Of a DNA stretch of 64,000 nt, positions 53,795 through 63,232 are shown in pieces. The notes under the pieces are model-generated. The model was not told the origin of the DNA. It was given only the letters and a program-made list of their open reading frames with translations, and did not search any database. The DNA is taken from NCBI RefSeq assembly GCF_001423425.1, contig NZ_LMNX01000003.1:653044-717043 (forward strand), written 5' to 3'. How positions within the stretch are numbered: position 1 is the stretch's first letter; every line of letters starts with the position of its first letter. This DNA comes from Rhizobium sp. Leaf306 (GTDB lineage Bacteria; Pseudomonadota; Alphaproteobacteria; Rhizobiales; Rhizobiaceae). A program made the position numbers and the translations under genes.

Positions 53795-55702
53795 CTAAAA
53801 CTCCTCCCACGCCTCGGCGACAGCAGCACTTGTTGGAAAAGAGCTGTTCACTCTCGCCATCAGCTTTCTGGCTGGGGACGGCATATGGGGCGCGCCGTTG
53901 GCGTTTCCGGTTCGAGGTTGAAGGTCATGTCCTTTGCTCAACGTGAACCGACCAATCATGGTGAAAAGGTTATCTGCTTCGCGGGCAAGGCTGTTGCTGG
54001 CTGCAGTCGATTGTTCGACCATGGCCGCATTCTGTTGCGTGCCCTGGTCCATCGTATTGACCGCCGTATTGATTTCCTTGAGCCCGACCGCCTGCTCCTT
54101 GGCCGCCTCGACGATGGCGGTGACATTGACGCTGACGTCCTGGACGCGGGAGACGATCTCAGTGAGCGATTTTCCGGTTTCTGCAACAAGCTGAACCCCG
54201 TTTCGAACCTGCTCGCCTGACGTGTTGATCAGGGTTTTGATCTCCTTCGCCGCCTTTGCAGAGCGTTGAGCAAGTTCACGGACCTCCTGCGCGACGACGG
54301 CAAATCCCTTTCCGGCCTCCCCGGCGCGCGCCGCCTCGACGCCGGCATTCAATGCCAGCAGATTTGTCTGGAAAGCGATATCATCGATGACCCCTATGAT
54401 ATTGACGATCTCGTTCGACGAGCGCTCGATTTCGCCCATTGCCGAAATCGCTTTTCGCACGACATCGCCAGATTTTTCGGCACTGTCCTTTGTCTCGGTG
54501 ACAAGGCGGCCAGCGGCTTCGGCACGCTTGCTCGATCCGGCAACGGTGGTCGTGATCTGCTCAAGGGCAGCAGCCGTTTCTTCAACAGAGGCAGCCTGTT
54601 GCTCGGTGCGCTTCGAAAGATCATTGGCGGCCGACATGATCTGGTTGGAACCCGCCGCGATCGTCTGCGCGTTCTGGCCGACAGTGCGCAAGGTCTGCTC
54701 GAGGCGTTCCATGGAGCTGTTGAAGTTCGTCCTCAACACATCAAGCTGCGCAACGAATGCTGCATCGATCCGATGCACGAGGTTCCCATTCGCAAGCTGA
54801 TCGAGACCATGTTTCAGGTTATCGACAGCGAACTCCATCGCTTCGGCTTCCGCGGCTCTGATCCGGTCGCGTTCAATACGCTCCCGCTCCGAAACGCTGC
54901 GGTTTGCATCGGCCTCGGCCTCCAGACGAGCTCGATCTTTCGCACTTTGCCTGAAGACACCAACGGCGCCTGCCATTGTGCCGATCTCGTCGCGGCGGCC
55001 CTCTCCGAAGATGCGCACGTCAAGTTTGCCGTCCGCCAACTCGGTCATGGCCCTCGTCATCTCGGTCAACGGCCGAATAACCGCAGAACGAACCGTCCAC
55101 ACCGAAATCACCACGACGATAAGACCCGCGAAGGCAATGATCGCCATGACCAATGTCAGGCCAGCCTTCATCTCCTTTCCTGTCGCGAGCGTTTCGGCTG
55201 CGACACGAAGCTGAAGCTTCACCAGTTCGTCGATTGGACCACCAAGCGGATCGATTGTCGGATAAAGATCGGCGTCGGCGAAGCGTCCCAAGGCATCCAG
55301 ATCGCCGGATGCAATCAGGGTCAGCAGGCCTTTCAGCTTTGCATCGGCCGCTGAGCGAGACGCCTCGAAGGTCGTAGCGATCGCCGACTCTTCGGCTGTC
55401 ATCTTCGTGTTGCGATATTCGCGCCATCGCAGGTCGATCACCTTCATGGCGGTCTCGATGTTTTCGGTCGCCTGCCGGGCTGTCACCGTTCTCGCGCGGG
55501 CCTTGTGGACCGTATCGACGATGTTTACCGCGTAACTGTCGGCGACCTGCTTCAACTGTGCCAAGGGGATAACGCGATCTTCAACGATGGAATTGGCAAG
55601 TTTGCCTTCTTCGTCGAGTGCATAGAAAGCAAAACCAGCCATCAACAGTAGCGCCGTAGCAAGGACGAAAAGACAGGCTAGAAGCTTTGTTCGTATTAAC
55701 AT
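53795..55702 (-). CDS. Methyl-accepting chemotaxis protein with C-terminal WEEF
   Basis: A 635-residue chemoreceptor. Membrane helices at about 4-24 and 185-205 enclose a helical periplasmic domain of about 160 residues (4HB-type, with conserved [20 protein letters not shown]). HAMP follows (about 206-258), then a second HAMP-like or linker region and the signalling hairpin with [41 protein letters not shown] at its tip. The last residues, EAWEEF, match the xWxxF pentapeptide that tethers CheR/CheB in other receptors. I chose ATG 55702 (GAGGTTG 7 bases upstream). It is separated from the CheW gene by 457 bases and is probably a separate unit. Confidence 0.92.
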   Translation of the reverse strand: MLIRTKLLACLFVLATALLLMAGFAFYALDEEGKLANSIVEDRVIPLAQLKQVADSYAVNIVDTVHKARARTVTARQATENIETAMKVIDLRWREYRNTKMTAEESAIATTFEASRSAADAKLKGLLTLIASGDLDALGRFADADLYPTIDPLGGPIDELVKLQLRVAAETLATGKEMKAGLTLVMAIIAFAGLIVVVISVWTVRSAVIRPLTEMTRAMTELADGKLDVRIFGEGRRDEIGTMAGAVGVFRQSAKDRARLEAEADANRSVSERERIERDRIRAAEAEAMEFAVDNLKHGLDQLANGNLVHRIDAAFVAQLDVLRTNFNSSMERLEQTLRTVGQNAQTIAAGSNQIMSAANDLSKRTEQQAASVEETAAALEQITTTVAGSSKRAEAAGRLVTETKDSAEKSGDVVRKAISAMGEIERSSNEIVNIIGVIDDIAFQTNLLALNAGVEAARAGEAGKGFAVVAQEVRELAQRSAKAAKEIKTLINTSGEQVRNGVQLVAETGKSLTEIVSRVQDVSVNVTAIVEAAKEQAVGLKEINTAVNTMDQGTQQNAAMVEQSTAASNSLAREADNLFTMIGRFTLSKGHDLQPRTGNANGAPHMPSPARKLMARVNSSFPTSAAVAEAWEEF

Positions 55703-56159
55703 TTTCAACCTCTCATCGGGCATCGACCCGCCACCGGCACAACGGGCCGGAAGTCAGTATGGTCGCAGATTGTGGATTTTGGAAAAACTGACCGTATGCA
55801 GTGGCAAGGCGTCTTGCTCGCCGGTACCGCAGGGGTCGATCGGAAAAGGAATTCTAGACGATTGGCCCAAACTAAAATTGTTGCCGTTTACCGGGCAGTG
55901 CAAATCCTGAAATCGGTCTCGCGCTGACAAAAGACGAGCGCCTACCCACTCCCTCGATTTGTAGGGCAGATTCGTTAAACTGTGGTTACGATGCGAAAAT
56001 CAGCAATTCGTCTTAATCAAATACTCATACGTTGTGCGATTGAGGCGTAAGTTGCGTTTCAGGTTGTACCTGCTTCCGCAAGCCAAGTTTGGTCGTGCAC
56101 CGAACTGTCATCTGACAGTCACGGAGCGTCTAGGCGGATGCGTGCGAACGGCGCAGCTA
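55703..56159. other. 457-base gap between the cheW and chemoreceptor genes
   Basis: No gene is supported. The part near 55960-56040 is A+T-rich and may hold the promoter of the chemoreceptor gene (minus strand). A short palindrome, ACTGTCA-TC-TGACAGT at 56104-56119, lies just after the CheW stop and could be an operator or part of a terminator. Confidence 0.5.
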
Positions 56160-56645
56160 TCAGGCGGCGATGAGGCCGGCGGTATTCAAACCTTCGAACA
56201 TTCGTTCCAGGTTCAGAAAACAGATCATTCCTGTGGGCTGGACGATGATGCCGTCGGAATAGCTCGTCGCGGCACCCGCGTTCATGTCAGGCACAGGCTG
56301 CATGTTTTCGACGGGAATCGTGAGGATGTCCGAGACCCGGTCGACAACAAGACCAAAGGCCATTCCGTGGACTTCCGCCACGACGATCGCACTCCGCTCA
56401 TTGGGTTCGGTACTCCGCATACCGAGCTTGCAGGCGAGGTCGATGATCGGAATCACTGCACCGCGGAGGTTCATCACTCCCAGAACCTCTCTGGGTGAAT
56501 GCGGGATCGGCGTCGCGGGGCCCCAGCCGCGGATTTCGCGGATCGTCACCGTCCTGACGCAGAACTCCTGGTCGTGAAGGCGGAACGCGATGATTTCCAG
56601 GGTCTCACCGGAACGTGCAGAATTGGAAGGATGCAAAGTGTTCAT
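56160..56645 (-). CDS. cheW: CheW-type coupling protein
   Basis: A 161-residue single CheW domain that links receptors to CheA. IIAFRLHDQEFCVRTVTIREIRGWGPATPIPHSPREVLGVMNLRGAVIPIIDLACKLG is the classical first half, and IVVAEVHGMAFGLVVDRVSDILTIP the second. It starts one base after the HD-GYP gene stop (the stop TGA is followed by A-ATG) and so belongs to the four-gene signalling operon. No CheA is in view, so its kinase partner must be elsewhere, or it couples receptors to the hybrid kinase (a speculation). Confidence 0.93.
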   Translation of the reverse strand: MNTLHPSNSARSGETLEIIAFRLHDQEFCVRTVTIREIRGWGPATPIPHSPREVLGVMNLRGAVIPIIDLACKLGMRSTEPNERSAIVVAEVHGMAFGLVVDRVSDILTIPVENMQPVPDMNAGAATSYSDGIIVQPTGMICFLNLERMFEGLNTAGLIAA

Positions 56646-56646
56646 T

Positions 56647-57882
56647 TCATCGTCCTTGCAAAGCGGTCGGTTGATTTTCGAGTTCGTAGTTCTGTGTTGT
56701 TGGTGACGTCATCATTGCAACAGTCAGTGGACCGTCATTTTTCTCCACGCGGGCATCGCTGATTGCGCGGCGGCAGCGTTCAAAGGATTCCTTCGACTGC
56801 GAGCACCCAGCGTGAACCGGGATGCAGCTTGTAGGCACTGAAAGCAGGCTTTCCCTGCGATCGGTCTCCATGATTTCGAGAATGACGGACAATGCCTTGT
56901 CGAAGGCAGCGACGCAGCGGGGGTCGAAGTGGCTCCCCGATCTTTCACGTATGTGTGCTACGGCGCGATCCACGCTCCACGCCTCTTTGTAGGGCCTTGC
57001 GGTCGTCAACGCATCGAAATTATCGGCAATGGCGACGATGCGGCCGGAAACCGGAATGGTCTCACCCGAAAGACGGAACGGGTACCCCTGCCCGTCCCAG
57101 CGTTCATGATGACTGCCAGCAATTTCGGCAGCAAGCTGCAGAAGACTCGACTTCGATTCCCGGAGAATATCGCAGCCGACGACCGTATGTCGCTGCATGG
57201 CCGCGAACTCCTGTTCGGTCAGCTTGCCGTTCTTCAGGAGGACGGCATCGGGAATGGCGACCTTTCCGATATCGTGCATCGGCGAGGCAAGCCTGATGTC
57301 GGAACAAGCCCGCGCCTCCATGCCGTAGGCCCGCGCGATTGCTTCGGAATAAAGGCCTACGCGCCGCGTGTGCCGGGCCGTCTCGAAGTCCTTGTAGCTT
57401 GCTGCAATCGTCAAGCGGTCAATGATTTCCTCCTCGCGGGCACGCAGCTCGACGACCGCTTTCTCGACCTCGATACGAAGCCACTCGGCCTTGTCAGCAA
57501 GCTTGTTGCGCGCGTCCACGAGGGCGACCAGGTTCTTGATCCGGGCCTGGAACTCCAGCGGGTTCACGGGTTTCGTCAGAAAGTCGATCGCGCCTGCATT
57601 GAGCGCCGCCATGCGCGTCGCCGTATCGGTATCGGCCGTGACAAATACCACGGGCTTGTCGCGGTAATTCTCGAAGCGAACAAGTTCGGTCAACAGCTCG
57701 ATGCCGCTGTAGACAGGCATCTGGAAATCGATGACCGCGATGTCGAATTCGAGCGCCGGGGCATCTGCCAGCACGTCTTCGGGGTGAAGATAGGGAATGG
57801 CGACGCAGTCCGGCAGTTTCTCGACGAGTCTCGTCAGGAGAGAGAGGTTCGTTTTATTGTCGTCGACAAGTAGAATGCGCAT
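56647..57882 (-). CDS. Response regulator with HD-GYP c-di-GMP phosphodiesterase domain
   Basis: A 411-residue protein. The receiver (1-120) has Asp7-Asp8 (LLVDDN), phosphorylated Asp52 (AVIDFQMPVYSG) and Lys104 (FLTKPV). After a helical linker the HD-GYP domain runs from about 150 to 335: His171 (HTRRVG), His203-Asp204 (SPMHDIGKVAIPD), His258-His259 (GSHHERWDGQGYP) and Gly266-Tyr267-Pro268. All catalytic positions are present, so it should degrade cyclic di-GMP. The C-terminal 75 residues are Ser/Glu-rich without a known domain. It starts 11 bases after the hybrid kinase stop and is the natural phosphate acceptor from that kinase's Hpt domain. Confidence 0.93.
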   Translation of the reverse strand: MRILLVDDNKTNLSLLTRLVEKLPDCVAIPYLHPEDVLADAPALEFDIAVIDFQMPVYSGIELLTELVRFENYRDKPVVFVTADTDTATRMAALNAGAIDFLTKPVNPLEFQARIKNLVALVDARNKLADKAEWLRIEVEKAVVELRAREEEIIDRLTIAASYKDFETARHTRRVGLYSEAIARAYGMEARACSDIRLASPMHDIGKVAIPDAVLLKNGKLTEQEFAAMQRHTVVGCDILRESKSSLLQLAAEIAGSHHERWDGQGYPFRLSGETIPVSGRIVAIADNFDALTTARPYKEAWSVDRAVAHIRERSGSHFDPRCVAAFDKALSVILEIMETDRRESLLSVPTSCIPVHAGCSQSKESFERCRRAISDARVEKNDGPLTVAMMTSPTTQNYELENQPTALQGR

Positions 57883-57893
57883 GTGAACGTCCC

Positions 57894-60086
57894 TTATGCG
57901 ACAAGGAGCTGCCTGTAGCGGGTGACTGTGTCTTCAAGGTCTGCAAGTACGGTTTCGGTGATTGATGCATGACGGAGGTCCTGAGACCGGTCAGCCACGT
58001 CTTGAAGACCGACGCTGCTTGCTGCGCCCTTCAGAGTGTGCAGCAGATGATCGGTATGACGGTGGTCATTGACGGCCAAGGCGGAGTGAAGATCTGTGAG
58101 GAGTAGGCTTGCGTCTTCGAAAAAGCTCGACAGGAGTTCGTCGAACGTCTCTTCGCCCAGTGCTTCCACGATCTCCAACCGCCGGGTTTCGAACGCGTTA
58201 TCGATGCTCGGACTTTGGATAGGCTCCACAGCAGTTTCCGCAGCCGCCTCCAGAGACCCGATGATACCCCGAAGCTGATGCATCGAGACCGGCTTCGACT
58301 GGAACCCCGTCATCCCCGCCTCCTCGCAAAGCCGCCTGTCGTCGTCAGAAGCATTCGCGGTCATCGCGATGATGGGAGCGTTCCGGCTAAGGCCGTTGGA
58401 AGCGCGAATTTGCTTGGTAGCCTCTATGCCGTCCAGCCTCGGCATCTGCATGTCCATGAGGACGAGATCGAAGCGGGTCGTCTCCGTCAGTTTGACGGCT
58501 TCCAGCCCGTCGTTCGCGATCGTGACCAACTGGCCGAGATGGGCGAGAAACCCCGCCGCGACCTGCTGATTGATCACGTTATCCTCGACAAGAAGGATAT
58601 TCCATGACTGAAACTGTTGGGGCGCGGCCTTTGCCGCCAAGGCGTCGACAAGACCCTTCTCGGCCGGGTTGGCAGGGATTACGAACCAAAAGATGCTGCC
58701 CTCGCCTTTGCGGCTGTTGACACCTATTGTTCCCGACAGCGCCTCTACGATCTGCTTGCAGATGGTCAGTCCCAGTCCCGTACCACCGTATTTCCGGCTG
58801 ATAGACGCATCGACCTGCGAGAACGGCTGGAATAGCTTGCCAAGACCTTCACCGTCGATCCCGATGCCTGTATCTTCAATCTCAAACCTCAGCTGTGCGT
58901 CTTGCGGATCGCCAATCTCCAGCACGCGCAACGTGACGGTGCCCTCGCTCGTGAATTTGATGGCGTTGCTCAACAGGTTGAGAAGAACCTGACGCAGACG
59001 GGTGGGGTCCGATGATATGACCGGCGTGGTGAACGAGGTCGGCAGTTCCAGCGCAATGCGATTTCCATGTTCAGTTGCTCTGTCTCGTACCATTTCGACC
59101 GTGGCTGTGACGACGGCCCGAACGTCAACCGCGCGGGTCTCGACGTCCAGTTTTCCGTGTTCGATCTTTGCGAAGTCGAGGATTTCGTTGATGATTTCGA
59201 GAAGAGCCTGACCAGAACGCCTGATGGTCTGCAGGCCAGGGGCAACTGACGGCGGTAGCGGAGACAACTCCAGTAGTTCCGCAGTTCCGAGAATGGCGTT
59301 CAAAGGTGTGCGGATCTCGTGTCCCATCGTGGCCATGAACTGGGACTTGGCGCGGTTCCCGGCTTCCGCCGCGAGATATGACTCCTTCAGCTGGTTCGAA
59401 ATCGCCTCCAGGCTGAGACCGGCAAGCTGAACTGACTTGAGCTGACGTCGCAGCGTAAGAATGAGGAATACCACGCAGCAGACAAGAAGTGCGACGAGAC
59501 CCGCCGATTTCATCTGAAGGTCAAGGACTGCGTCCCGAGCCTCAGCCCGTTCGATGCTGACGGTGCTGTTCGTATAGAGAAGCAGTTTTTCCGTATTCTC
59601 TACCAGCCTCTCAAACTCTGAATCTGCTGTCTCTAGCTGCACCGGATCCACGGGGTCGCCTGCGGCCAGTCTGTCGAAAACGGCGCTGCGACCGAACACC
59701 GCGTCGCGAATGGCAGTGACCTGCTCGGCAACAGCCGCATCCACTTTGAACTTCGTCTCGAACGAGGTTTTGTCGAGAATATTCATTCGCGAGTACAGAA
59801 TGTCGTAGCGCGTCCCGAGAGCCTTGATGCGCTCCGGAGTCAGGTCGTTTTCGACGAGCATGATGTGCAGGGTCTCGTGCAACCGGCGCGCTTCCCGGTC
59901 GAGCTGGTAGACGGACCACAAAGCGTTCTCGCGAATGCCGTCCTGCAGGGCGGAGTATTTCCTTGAGATATCGGCAAACAGAAAAACGAGGCCCAGCAAC
60001 AGCAACACGGCAAAGCACTGCAGCACGACGGTCGCCTTGCTGGCTTTCCGGATGATATCGCCACTCTGCTGGGCGGCAGTGATCAT
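57894..60086 (-). CDS. Hybrid sensor histidine kinase with receiver and Hpt domains
   Basis: A 730-residue membrane kinase. TM1 is at about 20-40 and TM2 at 194-213, with a helical periplasmic domain of about 150 residues between them. HisKA has His256 (MATMGHEIRTPLN); HATPase runs about 355-472 (NLLSNAIKF, DTGIGI, GGTGLGLTICKQIV). The receiver, about 496-612, has Asp545 (LVLMDMQMP) and Lys598. The Hpt, about 640-730, has His683 (LLHTLKGAASSVGL). The full phosphorelay is therefore within one chain. It overlaps the upstream SUOX-like gene by 4 bases (ATGA), which strongly suggests that the periplasmic protein is its sensory partner. HD-GYP and CheW genes follow directly. Confidence 0.93.
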   Translation of the reverse strand: MITAAQQSGDIIRKASKATVVLQCFAVLLLLGLVFLFADISRKYSALQDGIRENALWSVYQLDREARRLHETLHIMLVENDLTPERIKALGTRYDILYSRMNILDKTSFETKFKVDAAVAEQVTAIRDAVFGRSAVFDRLAAGDPVDPVQLETADSEFERLVENTEKLLLYTNSTVSIERAEARDAVLDLQMKSAGLVALLVCCVVFLILTLRRQLKSVQLAGLSLEAISNQLKESYLAAEAGNRAKSQFMATMGHEIRTPLNAILGTAELLELSPLPPSVAPGLQTIRRSGQALLEIINEILDFAKIEHGKLDVETRAVDVRAVVTATVEMVRDRATEHGNRIALELPTSFTTPVISSDPTRLRQVLLNLLSNAIKFTSEGTVTLRVLEIGDPQDAQLRFEIEDTGIGIDGEGLGKLFQPFSQVDASISRKYGGTGLGLTICKQIVEALSGTIGVNSRKGEGSIFWFVIPANPAEKGLVDALAAKAAPQQFQSWNILLVEDNVINQQVAAGFLAHLGQLVTIANDGLEAVKLTETTRFDLVLMDMQMPRLDGIEATKQIRASNGLSRNAPIIAMTANASDDDRRLCEEAGMTGFQSKPVSMHQLRGIIGSLEAAAETAVEPIQSPSIDNAFETRRLEIVEALGEETFDELLSSFFEDASLLLTDLHSALAVNDHRHTDHLLHTLKGAASSVGLQDVADRSQDLRHASITETVLADLEDTVTRYRQLLVA

Positions 60087-60604
60087 TCAGTGACCTCGAT
60101 ATCCTTGATCTGCCAGACCGACCGGGAGAAGTATTTCTCGTTGAACAGACCTTGGTCCTTATCGAAAGGATACACGAGGAAGAGCGGGCCCTTGTCGCGG
60201 ACAGACATCAGCTTGCCGTCCATGCGCGTGGCGAGCATTGTGTCGAGCGAGGTTGCATCTTCCATCGGCAGGTCAGCGGCATAATCGTTGAGCGCAATGA
60301 CCTTGAGCTTGGTGCCATGGGCCCCCGCTGCCTCGAGTACAGACCGCAGAAGCGGGCCGGAGAACTTGACCACGCCTTCGGTCCAAGGGGTCTCCATTTC
60401 ACCCGTGCGGCCCGCAAGGGCTTCGAGCATAGGCATGTCGAACTGGGCTTTGCCACCGACGTTGGGATGATCGAGCTTGGTGCCAGTCACCGTAAGCACC
60501 ACCTTGCCTTTCGGCAAGTCAAGCGCCGTCGCCTGAAGAGGAAGCAGCGCGCCGGCGACAATGACGGCTGCGATCATGATGCGGTTTATCACTTGAAACT
60601 CCAA
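60083..60604 (-). CDS. Periplasmic SUOX-like, cysteine-free protein (PruR-like pterin receptor candidate)
   Basis: A 173-residue exported protein with a signal peptide (residues about 1-28). The mature part looks like a minimal molybdopterin oxidoreductase domain of the sulphite oxidase type: TPWTEGVVKFSGPLLRSVLEAAGAHG, LKVIALNDYAADLPMEDA, RDKGPLFLVYPFD and YFSRSVWQIKDIEV. It has no cysteine at all, so the molybdenum-ligating Cys of real enzymes is missing. That matches PruR of Agrobacterium tumefaciens, a periplasmic pterin-binding protein that controls the inner-membrane regulator DcpA. Here the partner gene, overlapping by 4 bases, is a hybrid histidine kinase. Start M1 is used; M10 is an alternative. 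Pterin binding is inferred, not shown. Confidence 0.75.
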   Translation of the reverse strand: MEFQVINRIMIAAVIVAGALLPLQATALDLPKGKVVLTVTGTKLDHPNVGGKAQFDMPMLEALAGRTGEMETPWTEGVVKFSGPLLRSVLEAAGAHGTKLKVIALNDYAADLPMEDATSLDTMLATRMDGKLMSVRDKGPLFLVYPFDKDQGLFNEKYFSRSVWQIKDIEVTE

Positions 60605-60934
60605 GATACGAAGTACACTCGCGGCGCGCGCGACAAGCTGTCAGAAACGGGGGGTGCCTATTGGCCAGCGTCCCATCGGGGCATGCGTGGTGGAATACAC
60701 CGCGCGCTCCTCCCAGATCGGCGTCATGCCGATTGCGTGTTCAACGCTGTGGACGCCTTAATTCTAGGGCGGAGGCATTTATATTAGGTGAATCTTGAAA
60801 TGAGAATTGGAGTAGAAAGAGACGTTACGAGACGTATCGCTCAATTCTTACTTCTTTGCTGTTGCCTCAGGCGCTTACGGTCGAAAAGATGACCGCGCCC
60901 TGTGGCAGATCGCTTTTTAGCTAGGGCGATGCGA
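60605..60934. other. 330-base gap between the LuxR-type gene and the SUOX-like gene
   Basis: No gene is supported. The A+T-rich part at 60775-60860 is a likely promoter region for the four-gene signalling operon on the minus strand. AGAATTG (60803-60809) and CAATTCT (60842-60848) are inverted copies 32 bases apart; significance unknown. Confidence 0.45.
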
Positions 60935-61669
60935 TCATGCGATGAGCCGGCGGCGTATAGCTTCGGCAATGGCCTGCGTTCGGTTGGTCGCGCCGATCTT
61001 CTTCACGGCCGACTTTATGTAACTGTTGACCGTATCGTTCTGGTATCCGGTCGCGACCGCAATCGCCTCGCTCGTAAGCCCAAGACTGGCCTGGGTCAGG
61101 CAGGCAATTTCACCCTTGGAAAGCCGAAGCTGGTGGGCAGCGAAGCGATCCATCAGCGGCTTGGTGACAGCCGTGTGAATGGATTCCGCTACCAGCGAAA
61201 GGAAGATCAACTCTTTTTCGTCAAACGGTGTCGAGCGGGAAAAACAGATCGCTCCGTAAATGACATCGTTCCTGAGGATCGGGATAAGCGTTCGGTTGTG
61301 CAGGCCGAAGGTTCGTTGCAGGTAAACGAGCCTCTGCGGCGGCGGAGTTTCCGCGTAGACCTCGCTCTCGACCACGATCACGTTCGAGGCCTTCGCGGCT
61401 AGCACGAACGGGTCGGTCAGATAGAGGCGATCCGCGTCATAGGCGTCGAGGAATGCAGGAGGCATGTCGGTGTCGATCGAAAAACCCTGACCGAACCTGT
61501 AGTGGTCGACGTCGAGACCGCTGATGGAGATGTAGTCAAATGGAACCGCCAACCGCAGGCGGTCAACGATGTCGTTTTTTCCGAAATGACGATGCTTCGG
61601 CACCGAACGCAGGTCGCAATAGTCGTCGAGAGCGTTTGGATCAAGAATGGAAAGCGCGCTGACGGGCAT
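60935..61669 (-). CDS. LuxR-family regulator with autoinducer-binding-type domain
   Basis: A 244-residue protein. Residues about 20-165 resemble the autoinducer-binding/GAF-like domain (VPFDYISISGLDVDHYRF, LTDPFVLAAKASNVIVVE, GAICFSRSTPFDEKELIFLSL), and about 175-240 form the LuxR helix-turn-helix (RLSKGEIACLTQASLGLTSEAIAVATGYQNDTVNSYIKSAVKKIGA). There is no LuxI-type synthase nearby. The shape is that of rhizobial LuxR-type regulators such as VisR, which controls motility genes, but its identity is not certain. Its position among receptor and CheW genes fits a role in motility or chemotaxis control. Confidence 0.82.
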   Translation of the reverse strand: MPVSALSILDPNALDDYCDLRSVPKHRHFGKNDIVDRLRLAVPFDYISISGLDVDHYRFGQGFSIDTDMPPAFLDAYDADRLYLTDPFVLAAKASNVIVVESEVYAETPPPQRLVYLQRTFGLHNRTLIPILRNDVIYGAICFSRSTPFDEKELIFLSLVAESIHTAVTKPLMDRFAAHQLRLSKGEIACLTQASLGLTSEAIAVATGYQNDTVNSYIKSAVKKIGATNRTQAIAEAIRRRLIA

Positions 61670-61771
61670 ATCAGAATCCGTTGGAAGATCGTCAACACGA
61701 GTTTTGGCGTCTCAGCGTTAACAAAAGGTAAAGACTCAACCTTGGATTTTGCAACCAACAGTCGGGCTCTT

Positions 61772-63229
61772 TCAAGCGAGGGCTTTTCTGAGGTCGATAT
61801 ATGGGAGGAGCCGCCCGTCCGCTGACCGAACCATGAAGTCTCCCAGGATCCGGTGCTCGAACCCGCTGGAGTCCGTAGCGTCCGGTCCTGTCGCACATTT
61901 CGAGGCCATTTCGATCCGTGCCAGACTGTCGACCACCACGCCAGTCGTCTTGAGGCCGTCCGACACGAGCAGAACGCGACTTTCTTGGCCGGGAGGAACT
62001 GCAGGCAACCGGAGCCGTCTGGCAAGGGAGATGAGAGGGATAGCTGTGCCACGGTGGACAAACAGGCCCATCGTGCCGCGTCCGACATTGTTCAACGAAA
62101 CGTAGTCTTCCGGCATCTCGACGATCTCCCGGACATCGGCAACCGGCGTTGCCATGTCTCCCCCTGCTCTGAAGACCAAGTATGGCAGCAACGCGTCTCC
62201 GCGCTGCCCCGGCGCTCGACCGGCCGCCGCTGTCTTGGGCTTGGTGGATGAAAGTCGCGAAAACATCAGCAGGACATCGTCACTCATCATTGTCCGCTCG
62301 TCGAGGACGAGAAACAATGTCCGTCCGTCGACGGAATAGACACCGCTGAGAACAGACCCGGTCTCTACGGCATGATCAGGCATCGCCATAATGTCGCCCA
62401 ACGGTATCGGCCGTATATCGACGACGGTATCGAGCGCAAAGCCCAGCAGCCGGTCGTCGGGGTAACGCAGGACGAGGACGGACGACTGCTTGCGTTCCGA
62501 CAGGACGCCCATGCCAAGCACCCGAAGCGTATCAAGAACCGGCACCTGGGTGCCATGATGATCGATGACACCGAGGCAGGTCTCCGTCTTCATCGGCGAA
62601 TCCTTCAACTGCGCGGTCGGCGCGGTGGCCTCGACCACCCCGGCCGCAACGCCGAAAGAAAACGCGCCGCACGTGAACAGCAGAAGCGGCTTCGCATTCG
62701 AGCTCGTCTTTGCGACCGCCTCCGCGACTGGCTCTTGCACCGACGGAATTCCCGGCAACGCCAAGATGCGCTCCGCTGCCAGGACCGAGATTACCTTTCC
62801 GCTGTGGAAGAATGAATGCGTGACCAAAGGTCCCTGTACAGCGGGTCGCGACACGCCCAGTTCATCGAGTGCCGCGACGTCTTCTGTCGCGATGCCGCGC
62901 ACTTCGTCAGCAAAAATGCATATCAGCCTCTGTCTTACCCGCAGGACCAGAATCACGGCGCCGTAGGCCTCCGTCGCCGGCAGGCCGAGCATCGGTCGGA
63001 TATCCATAACCGGGATGGTGCTGCCTCTCAATTCGAACAACCCGCACAAGCCGGTTGCCGCGATGCCTGCATTCGATAGCCCACCGGGCGCCGGAACGAC
63101 TTCTCGGATATTCTCGACATTGATGGCAAGCATCGCCTCGCCAATGCGCAGGAGGCCGAACTGCTGCGTTGCAGGGCGACTGCCTCTCAGCACTTCCGGC
63201 ATCGCGAGAGATCTGACCATCTGGTTCAT
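61772..63229 (-). CDS. Protein of three tandem CheW domains
   Basis: A 485-residue protein consisting of three CheW-like domains at about 22-160, 180-325 and 347-485. Each shows the CheW pattern of an opening strand (FGLLRIGEAMLAINVENIREVV; LLLFTCGAFSFGVAAGVVE; LPYLVFRAGGDMATPVADVREIV), an LRG- or HHG-type loop before IPVMDI, VPVLDTL or IPLISL, and a closing VLxVxxx-GFALDTV type segment. Domain 1 and domain 3 keep the RG motif (FELRGSTIP and FVHRGTAIP) that contacts CheA and receptors; domain 2 has DHHGTQVP. No enzymatic domain is present. It begins 3 bases after the stop of the PAS-chemoreceptor gene and so is probably its dedicated coupler. Confidence 0.88.
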   Translation of the reverse strand: MNQMVRSLAMPEVLRGSRPATQQFGLLRIGEAMLAINVENIREVVPAPGGLSNAGIAATGLCGLFELRGSTIPVMDIRPMLGLPATEAYGAVILVLRVRQRLICIFADEVRGIATEDVAALDELGVSRPAVQGPLVTHSFFHSGKVISVLAAERILALPGIPSVQEPVAEAVAKTSSNAKPLLLFTCGAFSFGVAAGVVEATAPTAQLKDSPMKTETCLGVIDHHGTQVPVLDTLRVLGMGVLSERKQSSVLVLRYPDDRLLGFALDTVVDIRPIPLGDIMAMPDHAVETGSVLSGVYSVDGRTLFLVLDERTMMSDDVLLMFSRLSSTKPKTAAAGRAPGQRGDALLPYLVFRAGGDMATPVADVREIVEMPEDYVSLNNVGRGTMGLFVHRGTAIPLISLARRLRLPAVPPGQESRVLLVSDGLKTTGVVVDSLARIEMASKCATGPDATDSSGFEHRILGDFMVRSADGRLLPYIDLRKALA

Positions 63230-63232
63230 GGG

